Assembly: GCA_963931105.1 (NCBI GenBank)
Contig: OZ007004.1
Coordinates: forward strand, 992,001 to 1,056,000
From: UMGS1590 sp900552455
Lineage (GTDB): Bacteria > Bacillota > Peptococcia > Peptococcales > Peptococcaceae
Direction: 5' to 3'
DNA: 64,000 bases
The notes under the pieces were generated by a model, which made no database searches, was not told where the DNA came from, and saw nothing but the letters and a program-made list of their open reading frames with translations. This document shows, piece by piece, positions 15,262 to 22,834 of this stretch; within the stretch, counting starts at the first letter, position 1; each line of letters begins with the position of its first letter. Both the position numbers and the translations under genes were made by a program.

Positions 15262-16413
15262 ATGATCACGCGATTGTTCACCCGCGACATCAGTTTGGTT
15301 TTTGTCGCAAGCTTCTTTTATATGTCTTGCTCCTTCATCGCCACGCCGCTCATCGCCAGCTATTCTGAAAGCCTTGGCGCAGGCGCGGTGTTCATGGGGG
15401 TGATCGGTGCAACGTTTAACACCGTGGCGCTTTTGAGCCGACCCTTTGTCGGCAACCTCGCTGACCGGCTCAGTCGGGCGCATCTCTCGACGATCGGTGC
15501 AGCGCTGATGCTTGTCGGGAGCGCCGGCTATGTGCTGGCGCCGGCAGCCTGGGTGGTGATGGCAGCGCGCATCGTACATGGGCTTGGCATGTCCTGCTGC
15601 TCGATCTGTATGTCCACCTGGATCGCCGGACTTTTGCCAAAGGAAAACACTGGCGCAGGCATGGGGCTCTACGGCGCTACCAATGCGCTCGGCCAGGCAG
15701 TGGCGCCGGCGTTGGGCATTGCGCTCTACGGGCACATTGGCTATCGGTTGGTTTTCCTCATCGGCACGGCGCTGGCGCTGGGCGTGCTCATTGTGATCCA
15801 TTTTGTCGGCGATAAGGGCGCGCCGCATCCGGCTGCTGCGAAAAAACGCCACCGCGGTCTGGTCGCACCGAATGTGGTGCCAGTGGGGCTGATCATCATG
15901 CTTTTCGCCATTCCGTACTGTGCGACGCAGACCTACCTCGTGAGCTACATTGCTGCGCGCGGGCTTTCTGTGCACGCTGGTTGGTTCTTCCCGTTCTACG
16001 CCATCGTGCTGCTGGTGCTGCGGCTTGCCTTGGCGGATATGTTCGACAAGAAACCGTTTCGGTTTTTCCTTGGCGTTAGCGCCTGCTGCGCCCTGCTGAG
16101 CTTTTTCCTGCTGACGACGATGCAGTCGAATCTGGCGCTTTTGGCGGCGGCAGTCTGCATGGCTGGTGGCTATGGGATCATGTGCTCTGTCTGCCAGTCG
16201 GCAGCGGTGCTCCTCGTCGATGAGAGCGAGCGTGGACTCGGCAACAGCACCTATTATATCGGCATTGATCTCGGCATGGCGGTGGGTGCATTCATTGGTG
16301 GGCTGTTTTACAGCTATGTACCGCTGGCCTGGTTTTATCCGCTGCTGGCACTTTCCGTGCCGGCGGCGCTTGCAGTCTATCTGGCGAGCCGCAAGCGTTT
16401 TCATAAAATCTGA
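15262..16413 (+). CDS. MFS transporter, first of two paralogues
   Basis: A 383-residue major facilitator with 12 predicted membrane segments. It opens ITRLFTRDISLVFVASFFYM and carries the MFS loop motif RPFVGNLADRLSRAHLSTIG near residue 58. The start at 15262 follows GGAGG by seven bases; the upstream ATG at 15217 has no such site. It is closely similar along its whole length to the transporter at 17122, including ITRLFTRD against ITKLLTRD and the shared FAIPYCATQ, FDKKPF and GGYGIMCSVCQS blocks, so the two are duplicates. Substrate unknown; family members often export drugs or metabolites. Probably controlled by the divergent AraC protein. Confidence 0.9.
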   Translation: MITRLFTRDISLVFVASFFYMSCSFIATPLIASYSESLGAGAVFMGVIGATFNTVALLSRPFVGNLADRLSRAHLSTIGAALMLVGSAGYVLAPAAWVVMAARIVHGLGMSCCSICMSTWIAGLLPKENTGAGMGLYGATNALGQAVAPALGIALYGHIGYRLVFLIGTALALGVLIVIHFVGDKGAPHPAAAKKRHRGLVAPNVVPVGLIIMLFAIPYCATQTYLVSYIAARGLSVHAGWFFPFYAIVLLVLRLALADMFDKKPFRFFLGVSACCALLSFFLLTTMQSNLALLAAAVCMAGGYGIMCSVCQSAAVLLVDESERGLGNSTYYIGIDLGMAVGAFIGGLFYSYVPLAWFYPLLALSVPAALAVYLASRKRFHKI

Positions 16414-16421
16414 TCTCCCTT

Positions 16422-16450
16422 CGTCCGGTAAAACGCCGGACGATTTTTTT
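16422..16450 (+). terminator. terminator after the first MFS gene
   Basis: CGTCCGG (16422-16428) pairs with CCGGACG (16436-16442), followed by ATTTTTTT. Confidence 0.85.
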
Positions 16451-16514
16451 GCGCCGAAACGCCGCAAACGTGCTATCATTATAGATGAACAACATTCAGC
16501 CTGGAGGGATTTTC

Positions 16515-17132
16515 ATGCCGCATCGTTTTCCGGTCATCACCATCAGTCGTCTTTTTGGCAGCGGCGGTCACAGCATCGCCTACGCGCTCGCTGAGCGTCT
16601 CGATCTGCCGTTTTATGATAAAGAGATCGTCCTTGCCGCTGCGGAGCAGAGCGGCTACAGCGAAGAATACGTCGCCAATCAGGGCGAGCACAGGAGCAGC
16701 GGCGAGCGCCTGCTGAATCGTTTTCTGCTCGCCAATGCGCCTGGCTACAAAGATCCGCAGGAAGCGCTGTTCGCCATCCAGCGGCGCATCATTCTCGATC
16801 TTTCTGCGCAGCCCTGCGTGATCGTCGGCCGTGCAGCCGATTATATCCTGCGCGAAGCCAGCGTCCCCGCGCTCAACGTTTTCATCCATGCCGACGACGA
16901 TTTTCGCGCTCAGCGTGTGCTCAGCCGCTACGGCGAGAGCGATGTCGACATCGCTCAGCGTCTGCGGGAGAAAGACCGCACACGCGCTGATTTTTACGAG
17001 CACTTCACCGGTCTGCGCTGGGGCGATGCGCGCAATTTTGACGTCTGCCTCAACAGCGGTGTGCTCGGCGTAGCAACCTGTGTCGATATCCTCGTGGATA
17101 TTTTGCAGGAGGAGGATCGCCGTGATCACTAA
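16515..17132 (+). CDS. cytidylate kinase-like family protein
   Basis: A 205-residue P-loop protein of the cytidylate-kinase-like family (PF13189). It begins with ITISRLFGSGGHSIAYALAERL, in which the GSGG segment replaces a classical Walker A, then has DLPFYDKEIV near 40 and IVGRAADYIL near 107, and a LID-like RLREKDRTRADFYEHFTG near 150, all typical of that family. The phosphate acceptor is not known. The start at 16515 follows GGAGGG. Its end overlaps the start of the second MFS gene by 11 bases, so the two are translationally coupled. Confidence 0.85.
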   Translation: MPHRFPVITISRLFGSGGHSIAYALAERLDLPFYDKEIVLAAAEQSGYSEEYVANQGEHRSSGERLLNRFLLANAPGYKDPQEALFAIQRRIILDLSAQPCVIVGRAADYILREASVPALNVFIHADDDFRAQRVLSRYGESDVDIAQRLREKDRTRADFYEHFTGLRWGDARNFDVCLNSGVLGVATCVDILVDILQEEDRRDH

Positions 17133-18276
17133 GCTCCTCACCCGCGACATCAGCCTCATTCTTGCAGCCAGCTTTTTCTACATGGCCTGCCCGATGATGG
17201 TCACACCGCTGATCGCCGGCTTTTCCGAAAGCCTCGGCGCCAGCGCTGTGCTCATGGGTCTGGTTGGCGGCATGATGAACGTTGTTTCACTCTGCTGCCG
17301 ACCTTTCGTTGGCAATCTTGCTGACAAGATCAGCAAATATCGCCTTTCGACCATTGGCTCGCTGTTGATGATCGTTGCCTGCGTCGGCTACATTTTTGCG
17401 CCGACCCCGGCGGTCGTTGTCGGTGCGCGCATCATCAACGGCGTCGGCTTTTCCCTCTGCAGCGTCTGCATGGCGACGTGGATCTCCAGCCTTCTGTCGA
17501 AGGAACGCGTCGGCGCCGGTATGGGCCTTTACGGCACCATGAACGCCCTCGCCATGGCCATCGCGCCGGCGCTCGGCATCGCCGTTTATGGCAGCCTCGG
17601 TTATCGCGCCGCATTTGTGCTCGCAACGGTGCTCGCCGTCGCTGTTGTCGTCACCGTTCAGCTCGTCCATGACAAGGGCGAGGTTGTGCAGAAATCTGCT
17701 CCGGCAAAAGGACGCGGCAGCTTTGTTGCGCGCGATGTGCTGCCTGTCGCCGCCATCATCATGCTCTTTGCCATTCCCTATTGCGCCACCCAGTCCTTTC
17801 TCGTCAGCTACATCGCCGCGCGCGATCTTGCCGTGCACGCCGGCTGGTTCTTCCCGCTTTACGCGATCATTCTGCTCGTGCTGCGACTGTCGCTGGCCGA
17901 TCTTTTTGATAAAAAACCGTTCGTATTTTTCCTGGCGGGCAGCTCGGTGAGCGCCCTCATCGCCATTTTGCTCCTGGCAGTGATGCAGAATAATCTCGCC
18001 CTCTTCGTTGCCGCAGCGTTCATGGCCGGCGGCTACGGGATCATGTGCTCCGTTTGTCAGTCCACCGCCATCCTCCTCGTCGGCGAAGAAAAACGCGGCC
18101 TCGCCAACAGCACCTACTATATCGGCTTCGACCTCGGCATGGCCCTCGGCCCGATCATCGGCGGCTTTCTCTACGGCCACGTGCCGCTCGCCTATTTCTA
18201 CCCGGTGCTTGCCCTCTGCGTTCCAGCCAGCGTGATCGTTTATGTGCTTAATCGCAGACGTTTTCGCAAGGTGTGA
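17122..18276 (+). CDS. MFS transporter, second paralogue
   Basis: A 384-residue major facilitator with 12 membrane segments, a close duplicate of the transporter at 15262. It opens with ITKLLTRDISLILAASFFYM and has the RPFVGNLADKISKYRLSTIG loop. The GTG at 17122 is chosen because GGAGGAGG lies just upstream and because the paralogue starts at the same alignment position; it overlaps the kinase-like gene. Being coupled to a kinase-like gene, unlike its twin, it may have taken a different substrate. Substrate cannot be inferred. Confidence 0.88.
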   Translation: MITKLLTRDISLILAASFFYMACPMMVTPLIAGFSESLGASAVLMGLVGGMMNVVSLCCRPFVGNLADKISKYRLSTIGSLLMIVACVGYIFAPTPAVVVGARIINGVGFSLCSVCMATWISSLLSKERVGAGMGLYGTMNALAMAIAPALGIAVYGSLGYRAAFVLATVLAVAVVVTVQLVHDKGEVVQKSAPAKGRGSFVARDVLPVAAIIMLFAIPYCATQSFLVSYIAARDLAVHAGWFFPLYAIILLVLRLSLADLFDKKPFVFFLAGSSVSALIAILLLAVMQNNLALFVAAAFMAGGYGIMCSVCQSTAILLVGEEKRGLANSTYYIGFDLGMALGPIIGGFLYGHVPLAYFYPVLALCVPASVIVYVLNRRRFRKV

Positions 18277-18315
18277 ATTTTTGACTGAAAAACAGGACAT
18301 TCACTGATAAACCGC

Positions 18316-18336
18316 CGCGCAACCCAAAGTTGCGCG
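18316..18336 (+). terminator. hairpin after the second MFS gene
   Basis: CGCGCAAC (18316-18323), five-base loop, GTTGCGCG (18329-18336). No T-tract follows directly, so termination is uncertain. Confidence 0.4.
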
Positions 18337-18405
18337 ATAGCTGGTGGCAGCAACCTGGATTTTTCGTTAGAATGAGGGCAGAAATTAAGAGAAAGGAAGA
18401 TTCAT

Positions 18406-18777
18406 ATGGCAGTGAATACCATTGGCATCCTGATCGGGATCGTTTGGCTCTTGGTGCAGCTGGCGATCATCGGCGCGATCGTTTATCTCTTCGTCCTCAT
18501 CGTGAAGGCATTGAAAAAATATATTGGCTCAAAAGAAGTGCGCGAAGAAAAGCGCGAAATGCGCGCTTCCCTCGGCGAGGTGCTGCGCGAAGAGCGCACC
18601 CGCTGCAAGATGACGCAGGAATTTGTCGCCGAATCTCTGGGCGTGAGTCGCCAGGCTATTTCAAAATGGGAAAATGGAAACGCGGAACCTTCGACATCAA
18701 ATTTGTTGGCGCTCGCAAAATTGTATGGCGTCGGTGCAGAGGCGCTGCTGGCGCGTGTGGCGAAAGAGGACGACTGA
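18406..18777 (+). CDS. membrane-tethered XRE-type helix-turn-helix protein
   Basis: A 123-residue protein. Residues 6-36 form one long hydrophobic membrane segment; after a charged linker (KEVREEKREMRA) residues 58-110 are an XRE/Cro helix-turn-helix with CKMTQEFVAESLGVSRQAIS and the closing WENGNAEPSTSNLLALAKLY. An N-terminal anchor on a DNA-binding domain suggests a regulator that senses the membrane or is released from it. GAAAGGAAG precedes the ATG. It is alone, with a terminator after it; target genes unknown. Confidence 0.85.
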   Translation: MAVNTIGILIGIVWLLVQLAIIGAIVYLFVLIVKALKKYIGSKEVREEKREMRASLGEVLREERTRCKMTQEFVAESLGVSRQAISKWENGNAEPSTSNLLALAKLYGVGAEALLARVAKEDD

Positions 18778-18785
18778 TCGTTTTG

Positions 18786-18813
18786 GCGTTCGGCGATGGC
18801 CGGACGCTTTTTT
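18786..18813 (+). terminator. terminator after the HTH gene
   Basis: GCGTTCGGC (18786-18794) and GCCGGACGC (18799-18807) with one G-T pair, then TTTTTT. Confidence 0.8.
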
Positions 18814-18950
18814 CGTGGTGCGAAATATGGTGCTGACAGTTGGTGACAATTTTCGGAGATTTTACCATTCATGTGTTTCTTATGATAGAATATCCACAAA
18901 GACTGATCTGTGGCCTGAAGTCTGGGTCTGAACTTTGGAGGGATATGAAA

Positions 18951-19304
18951 ATGGGAAAAAACATTCTGGAATATAAGGGATACGTGGTGAAGGTGTGCTA
19001 CGATGCCAAAAGGTGTTTGCTCTACGGAAAGGTGGATGGCATTGTGGATGCGGTCAATTTTGAGACGGAGAATCCACGCGAGGTGGAGCAGGCGTTCCAT
19101 GATGCGGTAGATCACTACCTTCATTTTTGCGAGAGTGTTGGTCGTCGTCCTGCGAAGGCTTACAAGGGGCAGTTCAATGTGCGCATCGCGCCGGAGCTGC
19201 ACAAGTCGATCTCGCTCTGGGCGGCTGCGCACGATATGACGATGAATGCTGCTGTCGAACGTGCGATCGAGCGTTTTGTGGAAAACGGCGACGACGAAAA
19301 TTAA
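18951..19304 (+). CDS. orphan HicB-like antitoxin family protein, copy 1
   Basis: A 117-residue protein with an N-terminal HicB-like fold (YKGYVVKVCYDAKRCLLYGK, then a V/I-rich strand and an ENPREVEQAFHDAVDHYL helix) and a C-terminal ribbon-helix-helix domain (FNVRIAPELHKSISLWAAAH, then MTMNAAVERAIERFV). Such proteins bind DNA and usually neutralise a HicA mRNA interferase. No HicA-sized gene lies on either side. The ATG at 18951 is preferred because GGAGGG lies eight bases before it. A paralogue is at 30392. Confidence 0.8.
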   Translation: MGKNILEYKGYVVKVCYDAKRCLLYGKVDGIVDAVNFETENPREVEQAFHDAVDHYLHFCESVGRRPAKAYKGQFNVRIAPELHKSISLWAAAHDMTMNAAVERAIERFVENGDDEN

Positions 19305-19307
19305 AAA

Positions 19308-19351
19308 ACAGCGTCTGCGCATTTCTGTGACGGAAAATGTGCGGACGCTGT
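19308..19351. terminator. bidirectional terminator between hicB-like gene and larC
   Basis: A 17-base arm at 19308-19324 (ACAGCGTCTGCGCATTT) pairs with 19334-19351 with few mismatches; T-rich on both sides. Confidence 0.8.
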
Positions 19352-19357
19352 TGTGTT

Positions 19358-20602
19358 TTAGGAGAGCTGCTTGCGGACGCGGGCTTCTGCTTCGCGGAGG
19401 CTGAGGCCTTGGGCATCGGCGATGCGGGCGAGGTCGTCGTGCTCGAATTTTTCGCGGCTGACGCCGTAGCCTGTGGAGCATTTGCGGCGGACGGGACCGT
19501 CGGCGGTTTCAATGGTTTCGATGCGGCGGTCGAGGGTGTAGCGGCGGAAACGGTTTTCGCGGATGCCAATGGTGGTGGTGTGCGCAAAGAGGGCGCGCAC
19601 GAGCGCATCCTTGTCGGCTTCGCGGCAGATCACGTGGAGGAGATGGCCGGGGCGGCTTTTTTTCATGCCGATCGGAATGGTGTAGACGTCGAGGGCGCCG
19701 GCGGCGAAAAGTTTATCGAAAGCGTAGCCGATGGCTTCGCCGGTCATGTCGTCGATGTTGCAGCAAAGCTCGATGACGTCGTCGCTGGCGGCGCTGCGCT
19801 CACCGAGCAAAGCGCGTACGCAGTTGGCGGCTGGGAAATCTTTTTTGCCCATGCCGTAGCCGATGGCGCTGGTGCGCATGACTGGCATTTCGCCGAAACG
19901 GCTGGCGAAATGTTTGAGCAGGGCGGCGCCGGTTGGCGTGCAGAGCTCGCCCTGAATGCTGCCGCCATAGATCGGCACGTCCTGGAGGATGGTGGCGGTG
20001 GCTGGCGCCGGCACGGGCAAAATGCCATGGGCGCAGTGTACCTGGCCGCCGCCGACGTGCACTGGCGAGACGATGATCTCGTCGGGCGCGAGACGATGCA
20101 TGAGCAGACAGACGGCGGTGATGTCTGCGATGGCATCCATGGTGCCGACTTCGTGGAAGTGGATCTCGCTCACTGGTTTGCCGTGGGCTTTGCTTTCAGC
20201 GTCGGCGATGAGGTGATAGACGACCATGACGTTGTCAGCGACGGCGGTTGGCAGAGAAAGATGGCCGCGCACGATGTGCTCGATATCGTGGAGGCTGGCG
20301 TGGTGGTGATGGCTGTGCGCATGGTTGTGATGATGTGCGTGTTCGTGATCGTGGTGGTGGTCGTGTGAGTGTGCGTAATGGTGGTCGTGGGCGCCTTCTT
20401 CTTCGCCGTGTACGGTCACTTGCAGATGGGTGCCGGTGATGCCGCATTTCACGGAGGTTTCACGGGAAAATTTCACGTCGGGAATGGCGAGGGCATTGAG
20501 CTCGGCGACAAAAGCGTCCGGATCTGGCAAGAGTTCGAGCAGGGCGGCGGCGAGCATATCGCCGGCAGCGCCCATGCTGCAGTCGAGGTATAATGTTTTC
20601 AT
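19358..20602 (-). CDS. larC: nickel pincer cofactor cyclometallase LarC
   Basis: A 414-residue protein that inserts nickel into the pyridinium-3,5-bisthiocarboxylic acid mononucleotide, the last step of the lactate racemase cofactor pathway. It opens LYLDCSMGAAGDMLAAAL, has the conserved HFHEVGTMDAIADI block near 148 and VHVGGGQVHCAHGILPVPAPAT near 181. A histidine-rich loop of about 35 residues (about 73-107) probably binds nickel. The gene is one continuous frame; in Lactiplantibacillus it is read by frameshifting between two frames. Third gene of larE-larB-larC, eleven bases after larB. No larA lies in the window. Confidence 0.95.
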   Translation of the reverse strand: MKTLYLDCSMGAAGDMLAAALLELLPDPDAFVAELNALAIPDVKFSRETSVKCGITGTHLQVTVHGEEEGAHDHHYAHSHDHHHDHEHAHHHNHAHSHHHHASLHDIEHIVRGHLSLPTAVADNVMVVYHLIADAESKAHGKPVSEIHFHEVGTMDAIADITAVCLLMHRLAPDEIIVSPVHVGGGQVHCAHGILPVPAPATATILQDVPIYGGSIQGELCTPTGAALLKHFASRFGEMPVMRTSAIGYGMGKKDFPAANCVRALLGERSAASDDVIELCCNIDDMTGEAIGYAFDKLFAAGALDVYTIPIGMKKSRPGHLLHVICREADKDALVRALFAHTTTIGIRENRFRRYTLDRRIETIETADGPVRRKCSTGYGVSREKFEHDDLARIADAQGLSLREAEARVRKQLS

Positions 20603-20612
20603 CTGAATCTCC

Positions 20613-21362
20613 TTATAATCCCATGTGGTTGATGCTGCTGGCGAGATAACCGGCGCCGAAGCCGTTGTCGATGTTCACAACGCTGACGCCGCTGGCGCAG
20701 GAATTGAGCATCGAGAGCAGCGCGGAAAGGCCGCCGAAGCTGGCGCCGTAGCCGACGCTCGTCGGCACGGCGATGACGGGGCAGTCGGCGAGACCGCCGA
20801 GAACGCTGGCGAGTGCGCCTTCCATGCCGGCAATGGCGATGATGACGCTGGCGCTCATGATCTCGTCAAGATGAGCGAGGGTGCGGTGCAGCCCGGCGAC
20901 GCCGACGTCGTAGAGCCGGATGACGTCGTTGCCGAGCACGGTGGCGGTGATCGCCGCTTCTTCGGCGACGGGAATATCGCTGGTGCCGCCGGTGGCGACG
21001 ACGATGGTGCCGAGACCGTCGGCTTCTGGCAGCGGACCGATGACGCCGCAGCGCGCGTCAGCGTAGTAGGCCATGGTAAAATGATGGCGCAAGCTGCGCG
21101 CCGCGTCGGCGGAAAGCCGGGTGATGAGAATGGTCTCTTCGCCGTGGCTGAGCATGGTCTCGGCGATGCCGGCGATCTGCTCCGGTGTTTTGCCGGCGCC
21201 GTAGATCACCTCTGCGACGCCCTGGCGCAGCTTGCGGTGCATATCCACCTTGGCGTAGCCGATGTCTTCGAAGGGTTTTTCTTTGAGCGTCAGCAGCGCG
21301 TTGTCGACGGAAACGCTGCCGCTGGCGACGTTTTCCAGCAGCTGTTTGATATCTGTGCTCAT
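20613..21362 (-). CDS. larB: nickel pincer cofactor biosynthesis carboxylase LarB
   Basis: A 249-residue PurE-related protein that carboxylates and hydrolyses nicotinic acid adenine dinucleotide to begin the nickel-pincer cofactor. The first 110 residues are the LarB-specific part (KVDMHRKLRQGVAEVIYGAGKTPEQI); the rest is the AIR-carboxylase-like domain with GTIVVATGGTSDIPVAEEA near 118, IIAIAGMEGALASVLGGL near 175 and PTSVGYGASFGGLSALLSML near 200. Its start overlaps the larE stop by four bases (ATGA), so translation is coupled. Length is typical. Confidence 0.95.
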   Translation of the reverse strand: MSTDIKQLLENVASGSVSVDNALLTLKEKPFEDIGYAKVDMHRKLRQGVAEVIYGAGKTPEQIAGIAETMLSHGEETILITRLSADAARSLRHHFTMAYYADARCGVIGPLPEADGLGTIVVATGGTSDIPVAEEAAITATVLGNDVIRLYDVGVAGLHRTLAHLDEIMSASVIIAIAGMEGALASVLGGLADCPVIAVPTSVGYGASFGGLSALLSMLNSCASGVSVVNIDNGFGAGYLASSINHMGL

Positions 21363-22105
21363 GGTCGCACCTCCAGATCGAGGGAAATGGTTTCGTAGAA
21401 CGGGCGCAGCGCTGCGAGGATCTCATTGCGCTGCTCAAGCACGCGCGCAAGCTGCGATTCAGGAACCTGGATGCGCGCTTGTCCGCGCGATTGCCGCACG
21501 CGAAAATCGCGGAATCCGAGCGCGGCGAGGGCGGCTTCGGCCTGTTCGGTGGCGGCGAGGGCAGCGGCTGTCAGCGGTTCGCCAGTCGGTGTGCGCGTGG
21601 CGAGACAGGCGTAGGCGGGCTTGTCCCAGGTGAAAAGGCCGGCGTCGCGGCTGAGCGCGCGGATGGTGTCCTTCGTGAGGCCGCATTCGCGCAGCGGTGA
21701 ATGCACGGAAAGCTCGCGCAGGGCGCGCATCCCCGGGCGATCGGCGACTGCGTCAGAAGCGTTGGTGCCGTCGCAGAGCAGCGTGAAGCCGTCGGCGACA
21801 GCGGCATCGCGGATCGTTGTGAGCACGGCCTGCTTGCAATGATAGCAGCGATCTGGCCCGTTTTCTGCTGCGCCGGGCATAGCGAGCACATCCAGCGGGA
21901 GCACGCTGAGGGCAGCGCCGAGCTCTGCCGCCAGACGGCGCGCGTCGTCCAGCTCGAAGCGTGGCTGAAATTGTGAGTGGACGGTGTAGGCGCGGACGCG
22001 CTTGGCGTAGCGCGTGGCGGCGTAGAGCAGATAGGCCGAATCGACGCCGCCGGAAAAAGCGATGGCCACTTCGGGATGGTCGCGGAAAAATTCTTCCAGA
22101 GTCAT
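21359..22105 (-). CDS. larE: ATP-dependent sulfur transferase LarE
   Basis: A 248-residue PP-loop ATPase that adenylates and sulfurates the LarB product, the middle step of nickel-pincer synthesis. The PP-loop AIAFSGGVDSAYLLYAA lies at about residues 14-30. Cysteines are seen in CYHCKQAV near 86, LCDGTN near 107, ECGL near 139 and ACLATRTPTGEPL near 167; whether sulfur comes from a sacrificial cysteine or a cluster cannot be told by eye. The start at 22105 follows GAGGAGG; the longer frame upstream runs through the leader terminator and is rejected. First gene of the lar operon. Confidence 0.92.
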   Translation of the reverse strand: MTLEEFFRDHPEVAIAFSGGVDSAYLLYAATRYAKRVRAYTVHSQFQPRFELDDARRLAAELGAALSVLPLDVLAMPGAAENGPDRCYHCKQAVLTTIRDAAVADGFTLLCDGTNASDAVADRPGMRALRELSVHSPLRECGLTKDTIRALSRDAGLFTWDKPAYACLATRTPTGEPLTAAALAATEQAEAALAALGFRDFRVRQSRGQARIQVPESQLARVLEQRNEILAALRPFYETISLDLEVRP

Positions 22106-22238
22106 GGTTCCTCCTCTGCGAAAAAAGCACACGCCGTCTGTTCTGAGACGATGTGCGCTTTCATAGCATACGGTTCGTTGGTTGATGAATGGAAAATGGT
22201 TGCCTGCTTCTGCAGGTGGGCGTCGGCTTCCTGCCGAC
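22106..22238 (-). promoter_or_regulatory. structured 5' leader of the lar operon, candidate riboswitch or attenuator
   Basis: About 130 bases between the predicted start of transcription and larE. In transcript order: stem CGTCGGC-AGGAA-GCCGACG, stem CCTGC-AGAA-GCAGG followed by CAACC, an unpaired adenine/cytosine-rich stretch (near 22165-22200), and a terminator that ends 15 bases before the larE start codon. The arrangement of aptamer-like stems plus terminator is that of a metabolite- or metal-sensing leader; nickel or cobalt sensing would fit the genes, but the class is not established. Confidence 0.55.
22121..22158 (-). terminator. leader terminator before larE
   Basis: Minus-strand GCGCACATCGTCT (22158-22146) pairs with AGACGGCGTGTGC (22139-22127), followed by TTTTTT and immediately by the larE ribosome binding site. 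Confidence 0.8.
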
Positions 22239-22244
22239 GGTTTC

Positions 22245-22273
22245 AGTATAGCGCACGGCTGACAATGGGTCAA
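22245..22273 (-). promoter_or_regulatory. promoter of the lar operon
   Basis: Minus-strand TTGACC (22273-22268), exactly 17 bases, TATACT (22250-22245). It overlaps the end of the DUF3842 gene. Confidence 0.78.
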
Positions 22274-22686
22274 CAGCCGCCGGCGGCAATCTTTTCCAGC
22301 TCAGCGAGCACTTCTTCGAGCAGATGGCGGATGTTGAGATCGCTCACGCCGACGACGATGTTGTCGCAGTGGTTGATCGGAATGAGGATGCGCTTGGCAT
22401 CTGCCTGGGCGACGGCCTGCGCCATGCGCGGCGTGATCTCGCCGAGCAGCGCGTCGGCGATGACAATGCCGATCGGGCCGATGATGACGTCGGCGCGACG
22501 GCTTGAAACGACGACGGCGTTTTCGCCGGTGGCTGCCTGGGTGGCGCCGGCTTTGAGCATGGCAGATGTGGCAGCGGAATTGGTGCCGACGGCGGTGAGG
22601 GATGCTTCCGGCAAACGTTCGCGGATGGCGGCCACAAGCTGACGCCCGATGCCGCCGCCTTGCGCATCGATGATGAGAATGTTCAT
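22270..22686 (-). CDS. DUF3842 family protein
   Basis: A 138-residue soluble protein that matches the DUF3842 family. It opens NILIIDAQGGGIGRQLVAAI, a Rossmann-like glycine-rich nucleotide-binding turn, and continues with TNSAATSAMLKAGATQAATGENA and IIGPIGIVIADALLGEITPRMA; the C-terminus carries HCDNIVVGV and a final GGC. The biochemical role is unknown. The start at 22686 follows CAGGAGG. It lies upstream of the lar operon in the same direction, but larE has its own promoter inside the end of this gene. DUF3842 and lar genes may share a metal or cofactor context, which is inference. Confidence 0.85.
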   Translation of the reverse strand: MNILIIDAQGGGIGRQLVAAIRERLPEASLTAVGTNSAATSAMLKAGATQAATGENAVVVSSRRADVIIGPIGIVIADALLGEITPRMAQAVAQADAKRILIPINHCDNIVVGVSDLNIRHLLEEVLAELEKIAAGGC

Positions 22687-22744
22687 GAAAAGTCCTCCTG
22701 ACGATCCTATATAATAGAAACAATTGTACCACAAGCCTGTGCGC

Positions 22745-22774
22745 TTGACCAGAAGCGTCGGAATGTGCTAAACT
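22745..22774 (+). promoter_or_regulatory. promoter of the MATE gene
   Basis: TTGACC (22745-22750), 18-base spacer, TAAACT (22769-22774). Confidence 0.6.
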
Positions 22775-22783
22775 TCTCTCTGA

Positions 22784-22807
22784 CATCGGCGCGGCCGGTG
22801 CTTTTTT
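22784..22807 (+). terminator. promoter-proximal hairpin with T-tract
   Basis: CATCGGC (22784-22790), GCG loop, GCCGGTG (22794-22800), then CTTTTTT. It begins within a few bases of the predicted transcription start and precedes the ribosome binding site at 22823, so it could abort most transcripts. Confidence 0.55.
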
Positions 22808-22834
22808 CTTGTTATGATCTTCAAGGAGGGTGAC

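Noticed and set aside
19337..20368. 343-residue frame on the plus strand over larC
   Set aside because: Shadow of larC; runs of V, A and G only, no family pattern.
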